DNA from: Seriola aureovittata
Lineage: Eukaryota; Chordata; Actinopteri; Carangiformes; Carangidae
DNA length: 64,000 nt
Direction of reading: 5' to 3'
NCBI RefSeq assembly: GCF_021018895.1
Contig: NC_079366.1
Span: 25,911,270-25,975,269, forward strand
Shown: positions 22,041-35,847 of the stretch, one piece after another
Layout of the letters: each line of letters opens with the position of its first letter
Position numbering within the stretch: the stretch's first letter is position 1
Notes under the pieces: generated by a model
What the model saw: only the letters and a program-made list of their open reading frames with translations
Told to the model about the DNA's origin: nothing
Databases searched by the model: none
Position numbers and translations under genes: made by a program

Positions 22041-22245
22041 ACAGTTTTTGGCTACAGCAGTGGAAACTGTGACATAATAAAGTTGATATTGCAGACCTGT
22101 TAGCTAACAGTAACAGCTAACATCCAGCAGATACAAAGCAACATCAGCATGAATTTGGAGTCATGTTTCTGGCCACTCTGAGTCAAGTCTTTAACCAACT
22201 CCTGAGGGAAATATCTGGCCGTTTAGCAGCTGAATAGTAAGATCC
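22041..22245 (+). mobile_element. Degenerate teleost repeat, family C, copy 1
   Basis: Contains AACTCCTGAGGGAAATATCT followed by GGCCGTTTAGCAGCTGAA, shared with 45,660-45,720, and upstream CTAACATCCAGCAG text common in fish repeats. The termini are unclear. Confidence 0.5.
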
Positions 22246-23034
22246 GAGTAGTTTTTCCACTACTGTTCAAATTTACAGTGTACCAAGAAAATCTTTTAAA
22301 ATAAAGAGAATTGGCCTGGATCATAGAAATACTCTACTGGCTGAAGAGAAGAGCTTTCCCAGATGAATATTCATGTGGTTAAACATGGCTGGGCACTTTT
22401 ACAAATCTATTCCAAATGAAGTACCTCACATTTACGCCTGCGATCACAGGACTTATCCCTCAAACACCATTTGATACTGGCGAAGGGCTCTGTCGTTCAC
22501 CACAGCCTCACCTGCCTTCCTCATCCACAAAAACAGCATCTTCACAGCTTATTTTTGGTTTCCTCTGCCTCAGATGGGAATTGTTTTGGATTTGTGATGA
22601 GCTTAGAGTCGGGTTCTAAAGCAACGACGAGGGATTATTCTATTAGTCATTTTTCCTCACCAAAATAATGTACCAGGGAAGATTTAATATGGTTTTAGGT
22701 GCTGTGTGGAAAAGATCTGACTAGGCTGCAGATTTGTGACCATTTTGCATAATCCCAAGAGACATCTGTCTGTTTATGTGAGTGTGAGTCCCACCTTGCA
22801 AATTTAACATTTGAAGAATTCAAATTAGATGCTTTAGGACAAGACACACAGACTTTTGCAAACACATACAGGCAAAGATGCTAATTTCCCACAGATAATC
22901 AGCTATTTGAGGCTAATCTTTGTTGCCCCAAAGCGTGTATGGTCTTTGAAATCTGATTTTAATTCAAAAATAAACCATAACAGTTTAAAATGTGTGTCTT
23001 GTTTTTTTAATTTTAATTTTAATTTTTTATTTTT
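22246..23034. other. Non-coding, possible enhancer-like patch
   Basis: No gene recognised. At about 22,360 the palindrome ATGAATATTCAT sits in otherwise unique sequence. Just before the G run, three tandem TTTTAA units occur. Confidence 0.35.
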
Positions 23035-23054
23035 GGGGGGGGGGGGGGGGGGGG
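23035..23054 (+). repeat. Poly-G homopolymer (20 bp)
   Basis: Twenty consecutive G following TTTTAATTTTAATTTTTTAT. It is complementary to the C run 158 bp downstream. Confidence 0.95.
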
Positions 23055-23211
23055 CATGTGAAGTGCTAGTGTGAATGAAAGGCAAACCCTCTGCCAGAAA
23101 CTTTCCAGCTGCACCTCTGTTTATCACTGAGTTTATATTATTTGTTCAATGGTTTTGTCCTTGTTTGCAGAGCTCAGTGGATAAGAAGCACTTTTCTCTC
23201 AAGTTATCCGA

Positions 23212-23252
23212 CCCCCCCCCCCCCCCCCCCCCCCCCCCACCCCCCCCCCCCC
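23212..23252 (+). repeat. Poly-C tract (C27-A-C13)
   Basis: Twenty-seven C, one A, then thirteen C. The Pro-rich and Gly-rich frames across it are artefacts. Confidence 0.95.
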
Positions 23253-24984
23253 AATACACGCACAAGTACAGACACAGAAACACAAACATGCACCTCCATC
23301 TGTTAGGCTCTGTCCCTCTCTTTTGTTTCCCGGTAGTTCCCCTGCATATGAAATGCACCTCCTCAGACTTTGTGATTCGTTTTGTTTGTTTTCAGTTTTG
23401 TTTTCCGTCGTGTCATGTCGCTAGACTATCGTCTGTCACATCTCGGAGGCGTCTGTGCACGTGCAGCGTGGATGTGTGGGGCTGTGATAAAGCAAGGAGG
23501 AACTTATGTGGCTGATTTTGATTTTCTTTCAACTGAGCTCTGCGTCGACTTCTCTCCGTCTGTCTTTTGCTCTGTCTGTCTCTCTTTTTACACCTGTCAC
23601 CGGCACGCTGTGGAGACAAATCGACCACACAGATGGTGACAGGATCTTCTCGGGACGATTTTTCCTCAAACGCACGTGCCAATGCTTAGCTTAGCATTTC
23701 GAAATAAATGCGTCATTACCGCCTTAATTTTGAGACATTACTGTGATCAGCATAAACAAACAAGACTCTAACAGAGAGGAATGACCTGATTCTGAATGAT
23801 GTCTACCGGATTGTTTCCACCACAAAGCAGGTGGAGTTTGCTGTTGTTATAACATCTCCACTGAACATGTAAATGGTTTTATTTTATTTTATTTTGTTTT
23901 CATGATCTGCTTGTTTTGAAGTTGTTGTCTTGAGTGAAGCACTTTTATTTATAGAGTTTTAGAAAAGTGCTCTATGCATAAAAAATATTGTAAAAAAAAA
24001 AAAAAAAAGTACAGTGTACAGTAGCTAAGCAGGAGTAATGTGGAGTTTTGATATGGGGCCTTTATTGGCTTCATGGCTTGTTCATGAAACAGTTGAATCA
24101 GGAGACAATACCTGAAACTGACATTTTTATACATTCATTCAGAGATGTGTCCTGATTGGATAATGGAGACAACAGATGGGTGATAATTAGTGTAATTTAG
24201 AAAATACAGAAACACTCCAAACAAATCACAAATAGTCAGTAAAGGTAAAGATAGTTGATGATTCAAATGAACCTGAAGACGACGTGAAGAGGTTGAAACC
24301 GATTGATACCATTTTTTTTCACTATTTCAAGAACAAACCATGTGAACAATTAACCTTTTCATCAATACTCCACATTCCTGCTCTAAACATTACTGTCTAA
24401 GCTTTGTTGAGTGTATCACTGGACCAATTTTTGTCTGGTATTGAGCCACAGAGTAATAAAGGTCTAGTTTTCTTAAAGCAGGTGACAAGAAAAACTCTGC
24501 TGCAGTAAGATTTTTAAACCAGCTTCATATATGAATATTTTATCAAGGATTTCTAAGTATAAGACAGTTTGCTGCACCATAATAAAAAGACAAATACTGC
24601 AACACTTGATCCTAAACAATCTTTTAAAAGAAATACATTTGTATTGATGACACTTGAATTAATTTGCCACACTGTCAGATTTCTTTACTTTCACATTACA
24701 TTTTCAAAAAATAAGACTTTTAGGCCAATTAATGGCTTGATAACATGGAGACTTCTGCAGTGCAGAGAAACAGATTTATCGCTGTTGTAGATGGTGGAAG
24801 GAATGAAAAGGTTAAAGGAAAATAAATTTCAACATCTTTATCTCTTGAAGAAAATCCAAAGAGATAATAAATGTATGCAGATATATGCCAGGGAGAGGCC
24901 GGGAGGCAGAAACAACGTCTTTAAATCAGTATTTATGGGAAATGTGCTCTTAATTTTTACTAAAACTCATGCAAACTAGGAAAA
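23253..24984. other. Non-coding, nothing recognised
   Basis: No exon or RNA gene. A 17-bp A run lies at 23,992-24,008. Confidence 0.4.
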
Positions 24985-25215
24985 TAGAGGCTATTTACTG
25001 TCTTTGCCATGGTGTCATTTGTAATTACACTGAGGTATGGTAATTAATTTCACCTAAATATATTGATGTTTGCAAATGGCACACATAGCACCTGTTCATT
25101 CAGGTAGACACATGGATAATTAGAGCGCGGAGCTGATGACAGCTGAGCGCTGAAATGTGTCTGCTGCTGTTGCCGTGCTTTATCAATAAACCAAGATGGA
25201 TCTGCTCTGCGGCCC
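24985..25215. promoter_or_regulatory. Candidate conserved non-coding element
   Basis: Unique, balanced sequence packed with plausible developmental transcription factor sites: TTTGTAATTACA, GGTAATTAATTTC, TTTGCAAATG, GGATAATTAGAG, an E-box in TGATGACAGCTGA, and TTTATCAATAAA. No repeat and no open frame of interest. This density is typical of vertebrate enhancers upstream of neuronal genes, but the call rests on motif appearance only. Confidence 0.3.
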
Positions 25216-26800
25216 ACTCTGACTCGTCTCATTTGGATGTTTATTGGAGCCTCCACCCAACCTGAGAGACATCAGACAACTTTAATGATATCGTATCAGG
25301 CTGTGGACACTTCATCCTCTCTTCATCAAATTAATTTGGGTTATATTAAAAAAAAATCCTCACTCTTCATCTTGGCTTCTGTTACTATCTCTAAGGACGA
25401 GGAAAAGACTATGAGAAAGTCGGTCACATGTATAAAACAGGATTCGAGGCAAGAAAAAGTTGTGTGTGTGCAAAACTGAAAACTTGCATGGACAGTATTT
25501 TTCCAACTGCTTTTAATTTTTCTTTTATAAAGTAGGCCTGTGTGACTGGTGCATAGTTTGCAGTAAGTTTCAGTTACATAATGAAGAGAAAACACCAATG
25601 AGCAGCTGATGCACTTATGCACCAGATTCCATTCAAGAAAGAAAAATAAATATATTTTTTTTGTAAGTTTGTTTGAAAATGATATTTTTTCATAATTATA
25701 TTTTCCACTCCATTTTTTTTTTATATTGATTCTTTTTCACCTTGTTTTTGTTCATTCATATGAACTAAAAAATGTGCTCAACCAGCCTCCATTGCATAGA
25801 GTGTTGATACACCTCTATTAAACCTGCACTGATCATAAACTTAAATCACCATCACAGGCTAGAAAATAAGACTTGCTCTCTCTCCTCAGTCTTGCATAGT
25901 CAGCATCCACTAACAGCCCCGCAGCAGCCATTGTATCATTACGCACCGTTACATACTGTGAGCCCTAACAGCCCGGTGATTGATCGCTCAGGATTGGGTA
26001 ATAATTTATGATCTGATGTGTGTTTTATCGCACAAGTGGACTGACAGCAAGTGAAGCTATTTACTCCTGTTGGAGTAAAAATCAAGCTTGTGGAAATGAC
26101 TGTGTATGAAACTCTACTGAGACCTTGTGACTCAACCTGTGGAAAGATTAAAAGGGACACTGTGGAGTATTTGACCGCTGGTGGCACTGCATGGTAATAC
26201 TTTGATTAGTGAGTCCCAGAGTTGTGTGTTGGCCTCTCTCATGTTCTACCTACATGAGTCAAGTCAAGATCATTAAAATGACATATGTGTTAATAGTGTT
26301 TTTACATAACTAAAAACAAATGTTTCAGTGCATTGGCCTAATAGGTACAGCTGTAACCATGCAGGGCCATTTGTTACTAATTGTATTTATTTGCACTACC
26401 AGACAAAAGTGTTGACAAGTCCATTTTTTGAAGTTGGTATTTAAATTTGCATTTTACATTTAAATAACCAGGAATCATGGAATATGTGTGAAATGAACTG
26501 AATTGAATCTAAATCTTTGACTCATCCAAATATTTTTCTGAAAGTTTGTCTCAACACTGTTGCAGAGGTTCCCACAAATATGTTGCACTTTCAAATTTCT
26601 TTGCTTTCACCCTTTGTCCAGTCCATCCCAAACCAGCTCCATGCAGTTTTAGTCTGAAGCAAGGGTGTAGGTTTGTCCTCAACATTGGTAGGGATTCTAA
26701 CAACCCCGCCACCCCTCCAAACCAACCAAATGGTTTATTGACATATACAAGTTTACATTCAGGAATGCCCATGCGCAAATGTAAGATGTGTACATGTGTT
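25216..26800. other. Non-coding, nothing firm recognised
   Basis: No supported exon. The stretch 25,905-26,050 is repeat-free with GGTGATTGATCG and TAATAATTTATGATCTGATG and could be another regulatory patch, at low confidence. Confidence 0.35.
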
Positions 26801-27470
26801 GAATTTTCATATATGAGATATATAGATGGTAGTATCATATATGTATTTAAAGTATAGCATATATATGTATAAAATTACATATGAAATCTGTTATTATTAT
26901 GATGTAATACTTATATTGTAAACATATGTTATTTAAATATATATCCATCTCAGTGTGTCAATATATATTCATATATGTGAATACAAATGATAGACATGTA
27001 TGTTTAAATTTGACAATAAATTATTAAGAAAATCATATACAAACATGTAGAATTTTAACAAGCATGTTGTTTTAATAAAGTTGCATTTTACTATGAGTAT
27101 TTCGTAAATGTTATAAACTTGTATATCTTCATATGTCCAGAGGATGTATATATGTCATTATAATATATCCTATTATAGGTGTGATGCAACAATAGCTAAT
27201 TAGCTAATAGTGATAGTGATCCTATGAGGTGATTATTGTTAATTTGGTTTATTTTATTTTAGTGGTTGAGTGTTCCACTGTTGGTTTTCTGTTGTAGTTT
27301 TTTTTTTTTTTTTTTTTAAATTGTGAATAAAATTCCTTATTATTTGCTGAATCTGTTTTCCTCTTTCTTTTATATTTTGCCTGGTTTTGTATTTCATTTA
27401 TTATTACCTCCCCCTCAATCCCTGAACTCTCACTGGCAACGTAACAAAGGCATACAAAAGTCATCGTATA
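26801..27470. other. AT-rich flank of the satellite block
   Basis: Dense in ATATATG, CATATATGT and TTTAAATATATATCC motifs, with a roughly 20-bp T run near 27,298. No gene. It borders the start of the satellite. Confidence 0.5.
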
Positions 27471-27474
27471 TTAG

Positions 27475-27895
27475 GGCATGAAAAGTAAAAGTATAGTAAG
27501 GCATTAAAAAATGTCATAAAAACATTGCTATATTAAGCAATGAAAATGTCATAAATGACATACTATAGTGAGGCATAAAAACTACATAGTATAGTAAGGC
27601 ATAAAAAGTCATAAAAACGACAGTGTAGTGAGGCATGGAAACGTCATAATATAACATGGTGTTATAAAAGTCATCAAATGTGAGACATGAACTCCATAAT
27701 GAAAGACCAGGCCTGGGATATGAACCTACAAACCTCACACTGGAAGGCAACAGCTCTAACCACCATACCAACAGGTAACATAATGTTACAAGGCATGAAT
27801 AATGTACAAAACATCATACTATAGTATAGGATGCAAAGTCATAAGAATGTCATCGTATAGTAAGGCATAGAAAATGTAATGAAAACATAATTTCA
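27475..27895 (-). repeat. 36-bp satellite, short reversed left block
   Basis: Degenerate units in the orientation AGTAAGGCATAAAAAGTCAT, opposite to the large array that follows and the same as the right arm. They are more diverged than either large arm and are interrupted by the tRNA-like segment at 27,704-27,774. Confidence 0.8.
27704..27774 (-). pseudogene. tRNA-Gly(TCC)-like relic
   Basis: Read on the minus strand the segment has a D-arm region GGTATGGTGGTTAGAGC, an anticodon-loop-like TTGCCTTCCAG with TCC, and a T-arm GTAGGTTCATATCCCAGGCC resembling the B box GGTTCRANNCC with one change. The spacing suits a tRNA of about 71 nt. The stems are imperfect and no 3' SINE body was recognised, so it is more likely a tRNA-derived SINE head or pseudo-tRNA than a working gene. 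Confidence 0.45.
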
Positions 27896-27903
27896 ACAAT
27901 TCA

Positions 27904-30900
27904 CGTTTTTATGACTTTTTATGCCTTACTATACTCTGACGTTTTTATGACTTTTTATGGCTTTTTATGCCTTACTATACTATGACGTTTTTATGACGTT
28001 TTTATGCCTTACTATACTATGACTTTTTATACGTTACTATACTATGACGTTTTTATGGCTTTTTATGACTTACTATGTCGTTTTTATCAACTTTTTATGC
28101 CTTAATATACTTTGTCATATTTATGACTTTTTATGCCTTACTATAATGTCGTTTTTATACATTACTATACTATGTCGTTTTTATGACTTTTTATGCCTTA
28201 CTATACTATGATGTTTTTATACCTTACTATACTATGACGTTTTTATGACTTTTAATGGCTTTCTATACTATGACTTTTTATGCCTTACTATAGTATGACG
28301 TTTTTATGACTTTTTAAGCCTTACTATACTATGTCGATTTTATGACTTTCTATACCTCACTATACTATGTCATTTTTATACCTTACTATACTATGTCGTT
28401 TTAATGACTTTTTATGCCTTACTATACTATGATGTTTTTATGACTTTTTATGCCTTACTATACTATGATGTTTTTATGACATTTTATGACTTACTATACT
28501 ATGACGTTTTTGTGACTTTTTATGCCTTACTATACTATGACGTTTTTATGACTTTTTATGCCTTACTATACTATGACGTTTTTATGACTTTTTATGCCTT
28601 ACTATACTATGACGTTTTTGTGACTTTTTATGACTTACTATACTATGACGTTTTTATGACTTTTTATGGCTTTCTATACTATGACTTTTTATGCCTTACT
28701 ATAGTATGACGTTTTTATGACTTTTTAAGCCTTACTATACTATGTCGATTTTATGACTTTTTATACCTCACTATACTATGTCGTTTTTATACCTTACTAT
28801 ACTACGACGTTTTTATGACTTTTTATGCCTTACTATACTATGTTGTTTTTATGGCTTTTTATGCCTTACTATACTATGACGTTTTTATACCTTACTATAC
28901 TACGACGTTTTTATGACTTTTTATGACTTACTATACTATGACGTTTTTACAACTTTTTATGCCTTACTATACTATGACGTTTTTATGACTTTTTATGCCT
29001 TACTATACTATGACGTTTTTGTGACTTTTTATGCCTTGCTATACTATGATGTTTTTATACCTTACTATACTATGACGTTTTTATGACTTTTAATGGCTTT
29101 CTATACTATGACGTTTTTGTGACTTTTTATGACTTACTATACTATGTTGTTTTTATGACTTTTTATGCCTTACTATACTATGACGTTTTTATACCTTATT
29201 TTACTATGAAGTTTTTATGCCTTACTATACTATGACATTTTTATGACTTTTTATGCCTTACTATACTATGACATTTTTATGACTTTTTATGCCTTACTAT
29301 ACTATGACGTTTTTATGACTTTTTATGCCTTACTATACTCTGACGTTTTTATGACTTTTTATGTCTTGCTATACTATGATGTTTTTATGACTTTTTATGC
29401 CTTACTATACTATGACTTTTTATACCTTACTATACTATGATGTTTTTAAGACTTCTTATGCCTTACTATACTATGTCGTTCTTATGACTTTTTATGCCTT
29501 ACTATACTATGACGTTTTTATGAATTTTTATGCTTTACTATACTATGACGTTTTTATGGCTTTTAATGCCTTACTATACAATGACTTTTTATACCTTACT
29601 ATACTATGACGTTTTTATGACTTTTTATGCTTTACTATACTATGACTTTTTAATACCTTACTATACTATGACGTTTTTATGGCTTTTTATGCCTTACTAT
29701 ACTATGTCATTTTTATGACTTTTTATATCTTACTATACTATGTCATTTTTATGACTTTTTATGCCTTACTATACTATGTCGTTTTTATCACCTTTTTATG
29801 ACTTACTATACAATGACATTTTGATGACTTTTTATGCCTTAATATACTTTGACGTTTTTATACGTTACTATACTATGACGTTTTTATGACTTTTAATGGC
29901 TTTCTATACTATGACTTTTTATGCCTTACTATACTATGACGTTTTTGTGACTTTTTATGCCTTACTATACTATGACGTTTTTATGACTTTTTATGCCTTA
30001 CTATACTATGACGTTTTTGTGACTTTTTATGCCTTACTATACTATGATGTTTTTATGACTTTTTATGCCTTGCTATACTATGATGTTTTTATACCTTACT
30101 ATACTATGACGTTTTTATGACTTTTAATGGCTTTCTATACTATGACTTTTTATGCCTTACTATAGTATGACGTTTTTATGACTTTTTAAGCCTTACTATA
30201 CTATGTCGATTTTATGACTTTCTATACCTCACTATACTATGTCGTTTTTATACCGTACTATACTATGACGTTTTTATGACTTTTTATGCCTTACTATACT
30301 ATGTTGTTTTTATGGCTTTTTATGCCTTACTATACTATGACCTTTTTATGACTTTTTATGTCTTGCTATACTATGATGTTTTTATGACTTTTTATGCCTT
30401 ACTATACTATGACGTTTTTATGACTTTTTATGACTTACTATACTATGACGTTTTTGTGACTTTTTATGCCTTACTATACTATGACGTTTTTATGACTTTT
30501 TATGCCTTACTATACTATGATGTTTTTATACCTTACTATACTATGACGTTTTTATGACTTTTAATGGCTTTCTATACTATGACTTTTTATGCCTTACTAT
30601 AGTATGACGTTTTTATGACTTTTTAAGCCTTACTATACTATGTCGATTTTATGACTTTCTATACCTCACTATACTATGTCGTTTTTATACCGTACTATAC
30701 TATGACGTTTTTATGACTTTTTATGCCTTACTATACTATGTTGTTTTTATGGCTTTTTATGCCTTACTATACTATGACCTTTTTATGACTTTTTATGTCT
30801 TGCTATACTATGATGTTTTTATGACTTTTTATGCCTTACTATACTATGACGTTTTTATGACTTTTTATGACTTACTATACTATGACGTTTTTGTGACTTT

Positions 30901-33900
30901 TTATGCCTTACTATACTATGACGTTTTTATGACTTTTTATGCCTTACTATACTATGACGTTTTTGTGACTTTTTATGCCTTACTATACTATGACGTTTTT
31001 ATGACTTTTTATGCCTTACTATACTATGACGTTTTTAGGACTTTTTATGCCTTACTATACTATGACGTTTTTGTGACTTTTTATGACTTACTATACTATG
31101 ATGTTTTTATGACTTTTTATGCCTTGCTATACTATGATGTTTTTATACCTTACTATACTATGACGTTTTTATGACTTTTAATGGCTTTCTATACTATGAC
31201 TTTTTATGCCTTACTATAGTATGACGTTTTTATGACTTTTTAAGCCTTACTATACTATGTCGATTTTATGACTTTCTATACCTCACTATACTATGTCGTT
31301 TTTATACCTTACTATACTATGACGTTTTTATGACTTTTTATGCCTTACTATACTATGTTGTTTTTATGGCTTTTTATGCCTTACTATACTATGACGTTTT
31401 TATGACTTTTTATGACTTACTATACTATGACGTTTTTACAACTTTTTATGCCTTACTATACTATGACGTTTTTATGACTTTTTATGCCTTACTATACTAT
31501 GACGTTTTTGTGACTTTTTATGCCTTGCTATACTATGATGTTTTTATACCTTACTATACTATGACGTTTTTATGACTTTTAATGGCTTTCTATACTATGA
31601 CGTTTTTGTGACTTTTTATGACTTACTATACTATGTTGTTTTTATGGCTTTTTATGCCTTACTATACTATGACGTTTTTATGACTTTTTATGACTTACTA
31701 TACTATGACGTTTTTATGACTTTTTATGCCTTACTATACTATGACGTTTTTATGACTTTTTATGCCTTACTATACTATGACGTTTTTGTGACTTTTTATG
31801 CCTTGCTATACTATGATGTTTTTATACCTTACTATACTATGACGTTTTTATGACTTTTTATGCCTTAATATACTATGACGTTTTTATACCTTACTATACT
31901 ATGTCGTTTTAATGACTTTTAATGGCTTTCTATACTATGACTTTTTATGCCTCACTATACTATGTCGTTTTTATACCTTACTATACTATGACGTTTTTAT
32001 GACTTTTTATGCCTTACTATACTATGACGTTTTTATGACTTTTAATGGCTTTCTATACTATGACTTTTTATGCCTTACTATATTATGACGTTTTTATGAC
32101 TTTTTAAGCCTTACTATACTATGTCCTTTTTATGAATTTTTATGACTTACTATACTATGACTTTTCATGCCTTACTATACTATGACTTTTCATGCCTTAC
32201 TATACTATGTCGTTTTAATGACTTTTAATGCCTTTCTATACTATGACTTTTTATGCCTTACTATACTATGACGTTTTTATGACTTTTCATGCCTTACTAT
32301 ACTATGAAGTTTTTATGACTTTTTATGCCTTACTATACTATGACGTTTTTATACCTTATTTTACTATGAAGTTTTTATGCCTTACTATACTATGACATTT
32401 TTATGACTTTTTATGCCTTACTATACTATGACGTTTTTATGACTTTTTATACCTTACTATACTATGACTTTTTATACCTTACTATACTATGATGTTTTTA
32501 AGACTTCTTATGCCTTAATATACTATGACGTTTTTATGACTTTTTATGCCTTACTATACTCTGACGTTCTTATGACTTTTTATGCCTTACTATACTATGA
32601 CGTTTTTATGAATTTTTATGCTTTACTATACTATGACGTTTTTATGGCTTTTAATGCCTTATTATACAATGACTTTTTATACCTTACTATACTATGACGT
32701 TTTTATGACTTTTTATGCTTTACTATACTATGACTTTTTAATACCTTACTATACTATGTCATTTTTATGACTTTTTATATCTTACTATACTATGTCATTT
32801 TTATGACTTTTTATGCCTTACTATACTATGTCGTTTTTATCACCTTTTTATGACTTACTATACAATGACATTTTGATGACTTTTTATGCCTTAATATACT
32901 TTGACGTTTTTATACGTTACTATACTATGACGTTTTTATGACTTTTAATGGCTTTCTATACTATGACTTTTTATACCTTACTATACTATGACGTTTTTAT
33001 GACTTTTTATGCCTTAATATACTATGACGTTTTTATACCTTACTATACTATGTCGTTTTAATGACTTTTAATGGCTTTCTATACTATGACTTTTTATGCC
33101 TCACTATACTATGTCGTTTTTATACCTTACTATACTATGACGTTTTTAATGACTTTTTATGCCTTACTATACTATGACGTTTTTATGACTTTTAATGGCT
33201 TTCTATACTATGACTTTTTATGCCTTACTATACTATGACGTTTTTATGACTTTTTAAGCCTTACTATACTATGTCCTTTTTATGAATTTTTATGACTTAC
33301 TATACTATGACTTTTCATGCCTTACTATACTATGTCGTTTTTATGACTTTTTATGACTTTCTATACTATGACTTTTTATGCCTTACTATACTATGACGTT
33401 TTTATGACTTTTCATGCCTTACTATACTATGAAGTTTTTATGACTTTTTATGCCTTACTATACTATGACGTTTTTATACCTTATTTTACTATGAAGTTTT
33501 TATGCCTTACTATACTATGACATTTTTATGACTTTTTATGCCTTACTATACTATGACATTTTTATGACTTTTTATGCCTTACTATACTATGTCATTTTTA
33601 TGACTTTTTATGTCTTACTATACTATGTCATTTTTATGACTTTTTATGCCTTACTATACTATGACATTTTTATGACTTTTTATGCCTTACTGTACTATGA
33701 CTTTTTATACCTTACTATACTATGATGTTTTTATGACTTTTTATGCTTTACTATACTATGACTTTTTATGCCTTACTATACTATGACGTTTTTATGGCTT
33801 TTTATGCCTTACTATACTATGTCATTTTTGTGACTTTTTATGCCTTACTATACTATGACATTTTTATGACTTTTTATGCCTTGCTATACTATGATGTTTT

Positions 33901-35847
33901 TATACCTTACTATACTATGACGTTTTTATGACTTTTAATGGCTTTCTATACTATGACTTTTTATGCCTTACTATAGTATGACGTTTTTATGACTTTTTAA
34001 GCCTTACTATACTATGTCGATTTTATGACTTTCTATACCTCACTATACTATGTCGTTTTTATACCTTACTATACTATGACGTTTTTATGACTTTTTATGC
34101 CTTACTATACTATGTTGTTTTTATGGCTTTTTATGCCTTACTATACTATGACGTTTTTATGACTTTTTATGACTTACTATACTATGACGTTTTTACGACT
34201 TTTTATGCCTTACTATACTATGACGTTTTTATGACTTTTTATGCCTTACTATACTATGACGTTTTTGTGACTTTTTATGCCTTGCTATACTATGACGTTT
34301 TTATGACTTTTAATGGCTTTCTATACTATGACGTTTTTGAGACTTTTTATGACTTACTATACTATGTTGTTTTTATGGCTTTTTATGCCTTACTATACTA
34401 TGACGTTTTTATGACTTTTTATGACTTACTATACTATGACGTTTTTATGACTTTTTATGCCTTACTATACTATGTCGTTTTTATCACCTTTTTATGACTT
34501 ACTATACTATGACGTTTTTATGACTCTTTATGCCTTACTATACTATGACGTTTTTATGGCTTTTTATGCCTTACTATACTATGTCGTTTTTATGACTTCT
34601 TATATTTTACTATACTATGACATTTTTATGACTTTTTATGCCTTAATATACTTTGACGTTTTTATACCTTACTATAATATGACGTTTTTATGACTTTTAA
34701 TGGCTTTCTATACTATGACTTTTTATGCCTTACTATACTCTGATGTTTTTATGACTTTTTATGTCTTGCTATACTATGATGTTTTTATGACTTTTTATGC
34801 CTTACTATACTATGACTTTTTATGCCTTACTATACTATGTCGTTTTTATGACTTTTTATGCCTTACTATACTATGTCGTTTTTATGACATTTCATGCCTT
34901 ACTATACTATGACATTTTTATGACTTTTTATGCCTTACTATACTATGACGTTTTTATGACTTTTTAAGCCTTACTATACTATGTCGTTTTTATGACTTTT
35001 TATGCCTCACTATACTATGTCGTTTTTATACCATACTATACTATGACGTTTTTATGACTTTTTATGCCTTACTATACTATGACTTTTTAAGCCTTACTAT
35101 ACTATGATGTTTTTATGACTATTTAAGCCTTACTATACTATGACATTTTTATGACTTTTTATGCCTTACTATACTATGACTTTTCATGCCTTACTATACT
35201 ATGTCGTTTTAATGACTTTTAATGCCTTTCTATACTATGACTTTTTATGCCTTACTATACTATGACGTTTTTATGACTTTTCATGCCTTACTATACTATG
35301 ACTTTTTATGACTCTTTATGCCTTACTATACTATGTCGTCTTTATCAACCTTTTATGCCTTATTATACTATGAAGTTTTTATGACTTTTTATGCCTTACT
35401 ATACTATGTCTTTATACCTATGTCGTTTTTATTACTTTTTATGCCTTACTATACTATGAAGTTTTTATGACTTTTTATGCCTTACTATACTATGACATTC
35501 TTATGACTTTTTATGCCTTACTGTACTATGTCGTTTTCATCAACTTTTTATGCCTTACTATATTTATGCCATTTTTGTGACTTGTGACTTAATATAATAT
35601 GACGTTTTTATGACTTTTTATGCCTTACTATGACGTTTTTATGACTTTTTATGTCTTACTATACTATGACGTTTTTATGACTTTTTAAGTTTTATTATAC
35701 TATGTCGTTTTTACACCTTACTATACAATGTTGTTTTTATGACCTTTTATGCCTTACTATACTCTGACTTTTTATGCCTTCCTATACTCTGACGTTTTTA
35801 TGACTTTTTATGACTTTCTATACTATGAATTTTTATGCCTTATGTCG
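27904..35847 (+). repeat. 36-bp satellite, forward arm (about 7.9 kb)
   Basis: Tandem array of a 36-bp unit; 28,521-28,556 is a clean example, with core ATGCCTTACTATACTATGA followed by CGTTTTTATGACTTTT. The length corresponds to about 220 unit equivalents. Shorter variants of about 25-26 bp lack part of the CGTTTTTATGACTTT segment. Because 36 is divisible by three, the plus strand reads as a repeating 12-residue peptide MTFYALLYYDVF, giving frames up to 153 codons that are not genes. Higher-order duplication is visible, for example a 437-bp period between 30,276 and 30,713. Confidence 0.97.
30117..31000 (+). repeat. 437-bp higher-order repeat inside the forward arm
   Basis: A segment of about twelve units starting near 30,276 recurs almost identically starting near 30,713, including the same variant units (VVF, DLF, VLL in the translated frame). 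A related block starts at 31,330 with altered spacing, and again at 34,087. A marker variant TTTTAAGCCTTACTATACTA followed by TGTCGATTTTATG recurs at about 28,310, 28,720, 30,182, 30,618, 31,236 and 33,995. Confidence 0.8.

Noticed and set aside
22903..23515. Pro-rich and Gly-rich ORFs
   Set aside because: They are produced by the poly-G and poly-C homopolymers.
27704..27774. Functional tRNA-Gly gene
   Set aside because: The T-arm and D-arm consensus have substitutions, and I could not pair the acceptor stem convincingly, so it is recorded as a relic.
28404..34912. Many plus-strand ORFs (up to 153 codons) and matching minus-strand ORFs at 36,482-42,757 that look like a repeat protein
   Set aside because: They are the forced reading of a 36-bp tandem repeat whose length is a multiple of three. 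Frames start and stop wherever a variant unit shifts phase, with no promoter, signal or conserved flank.
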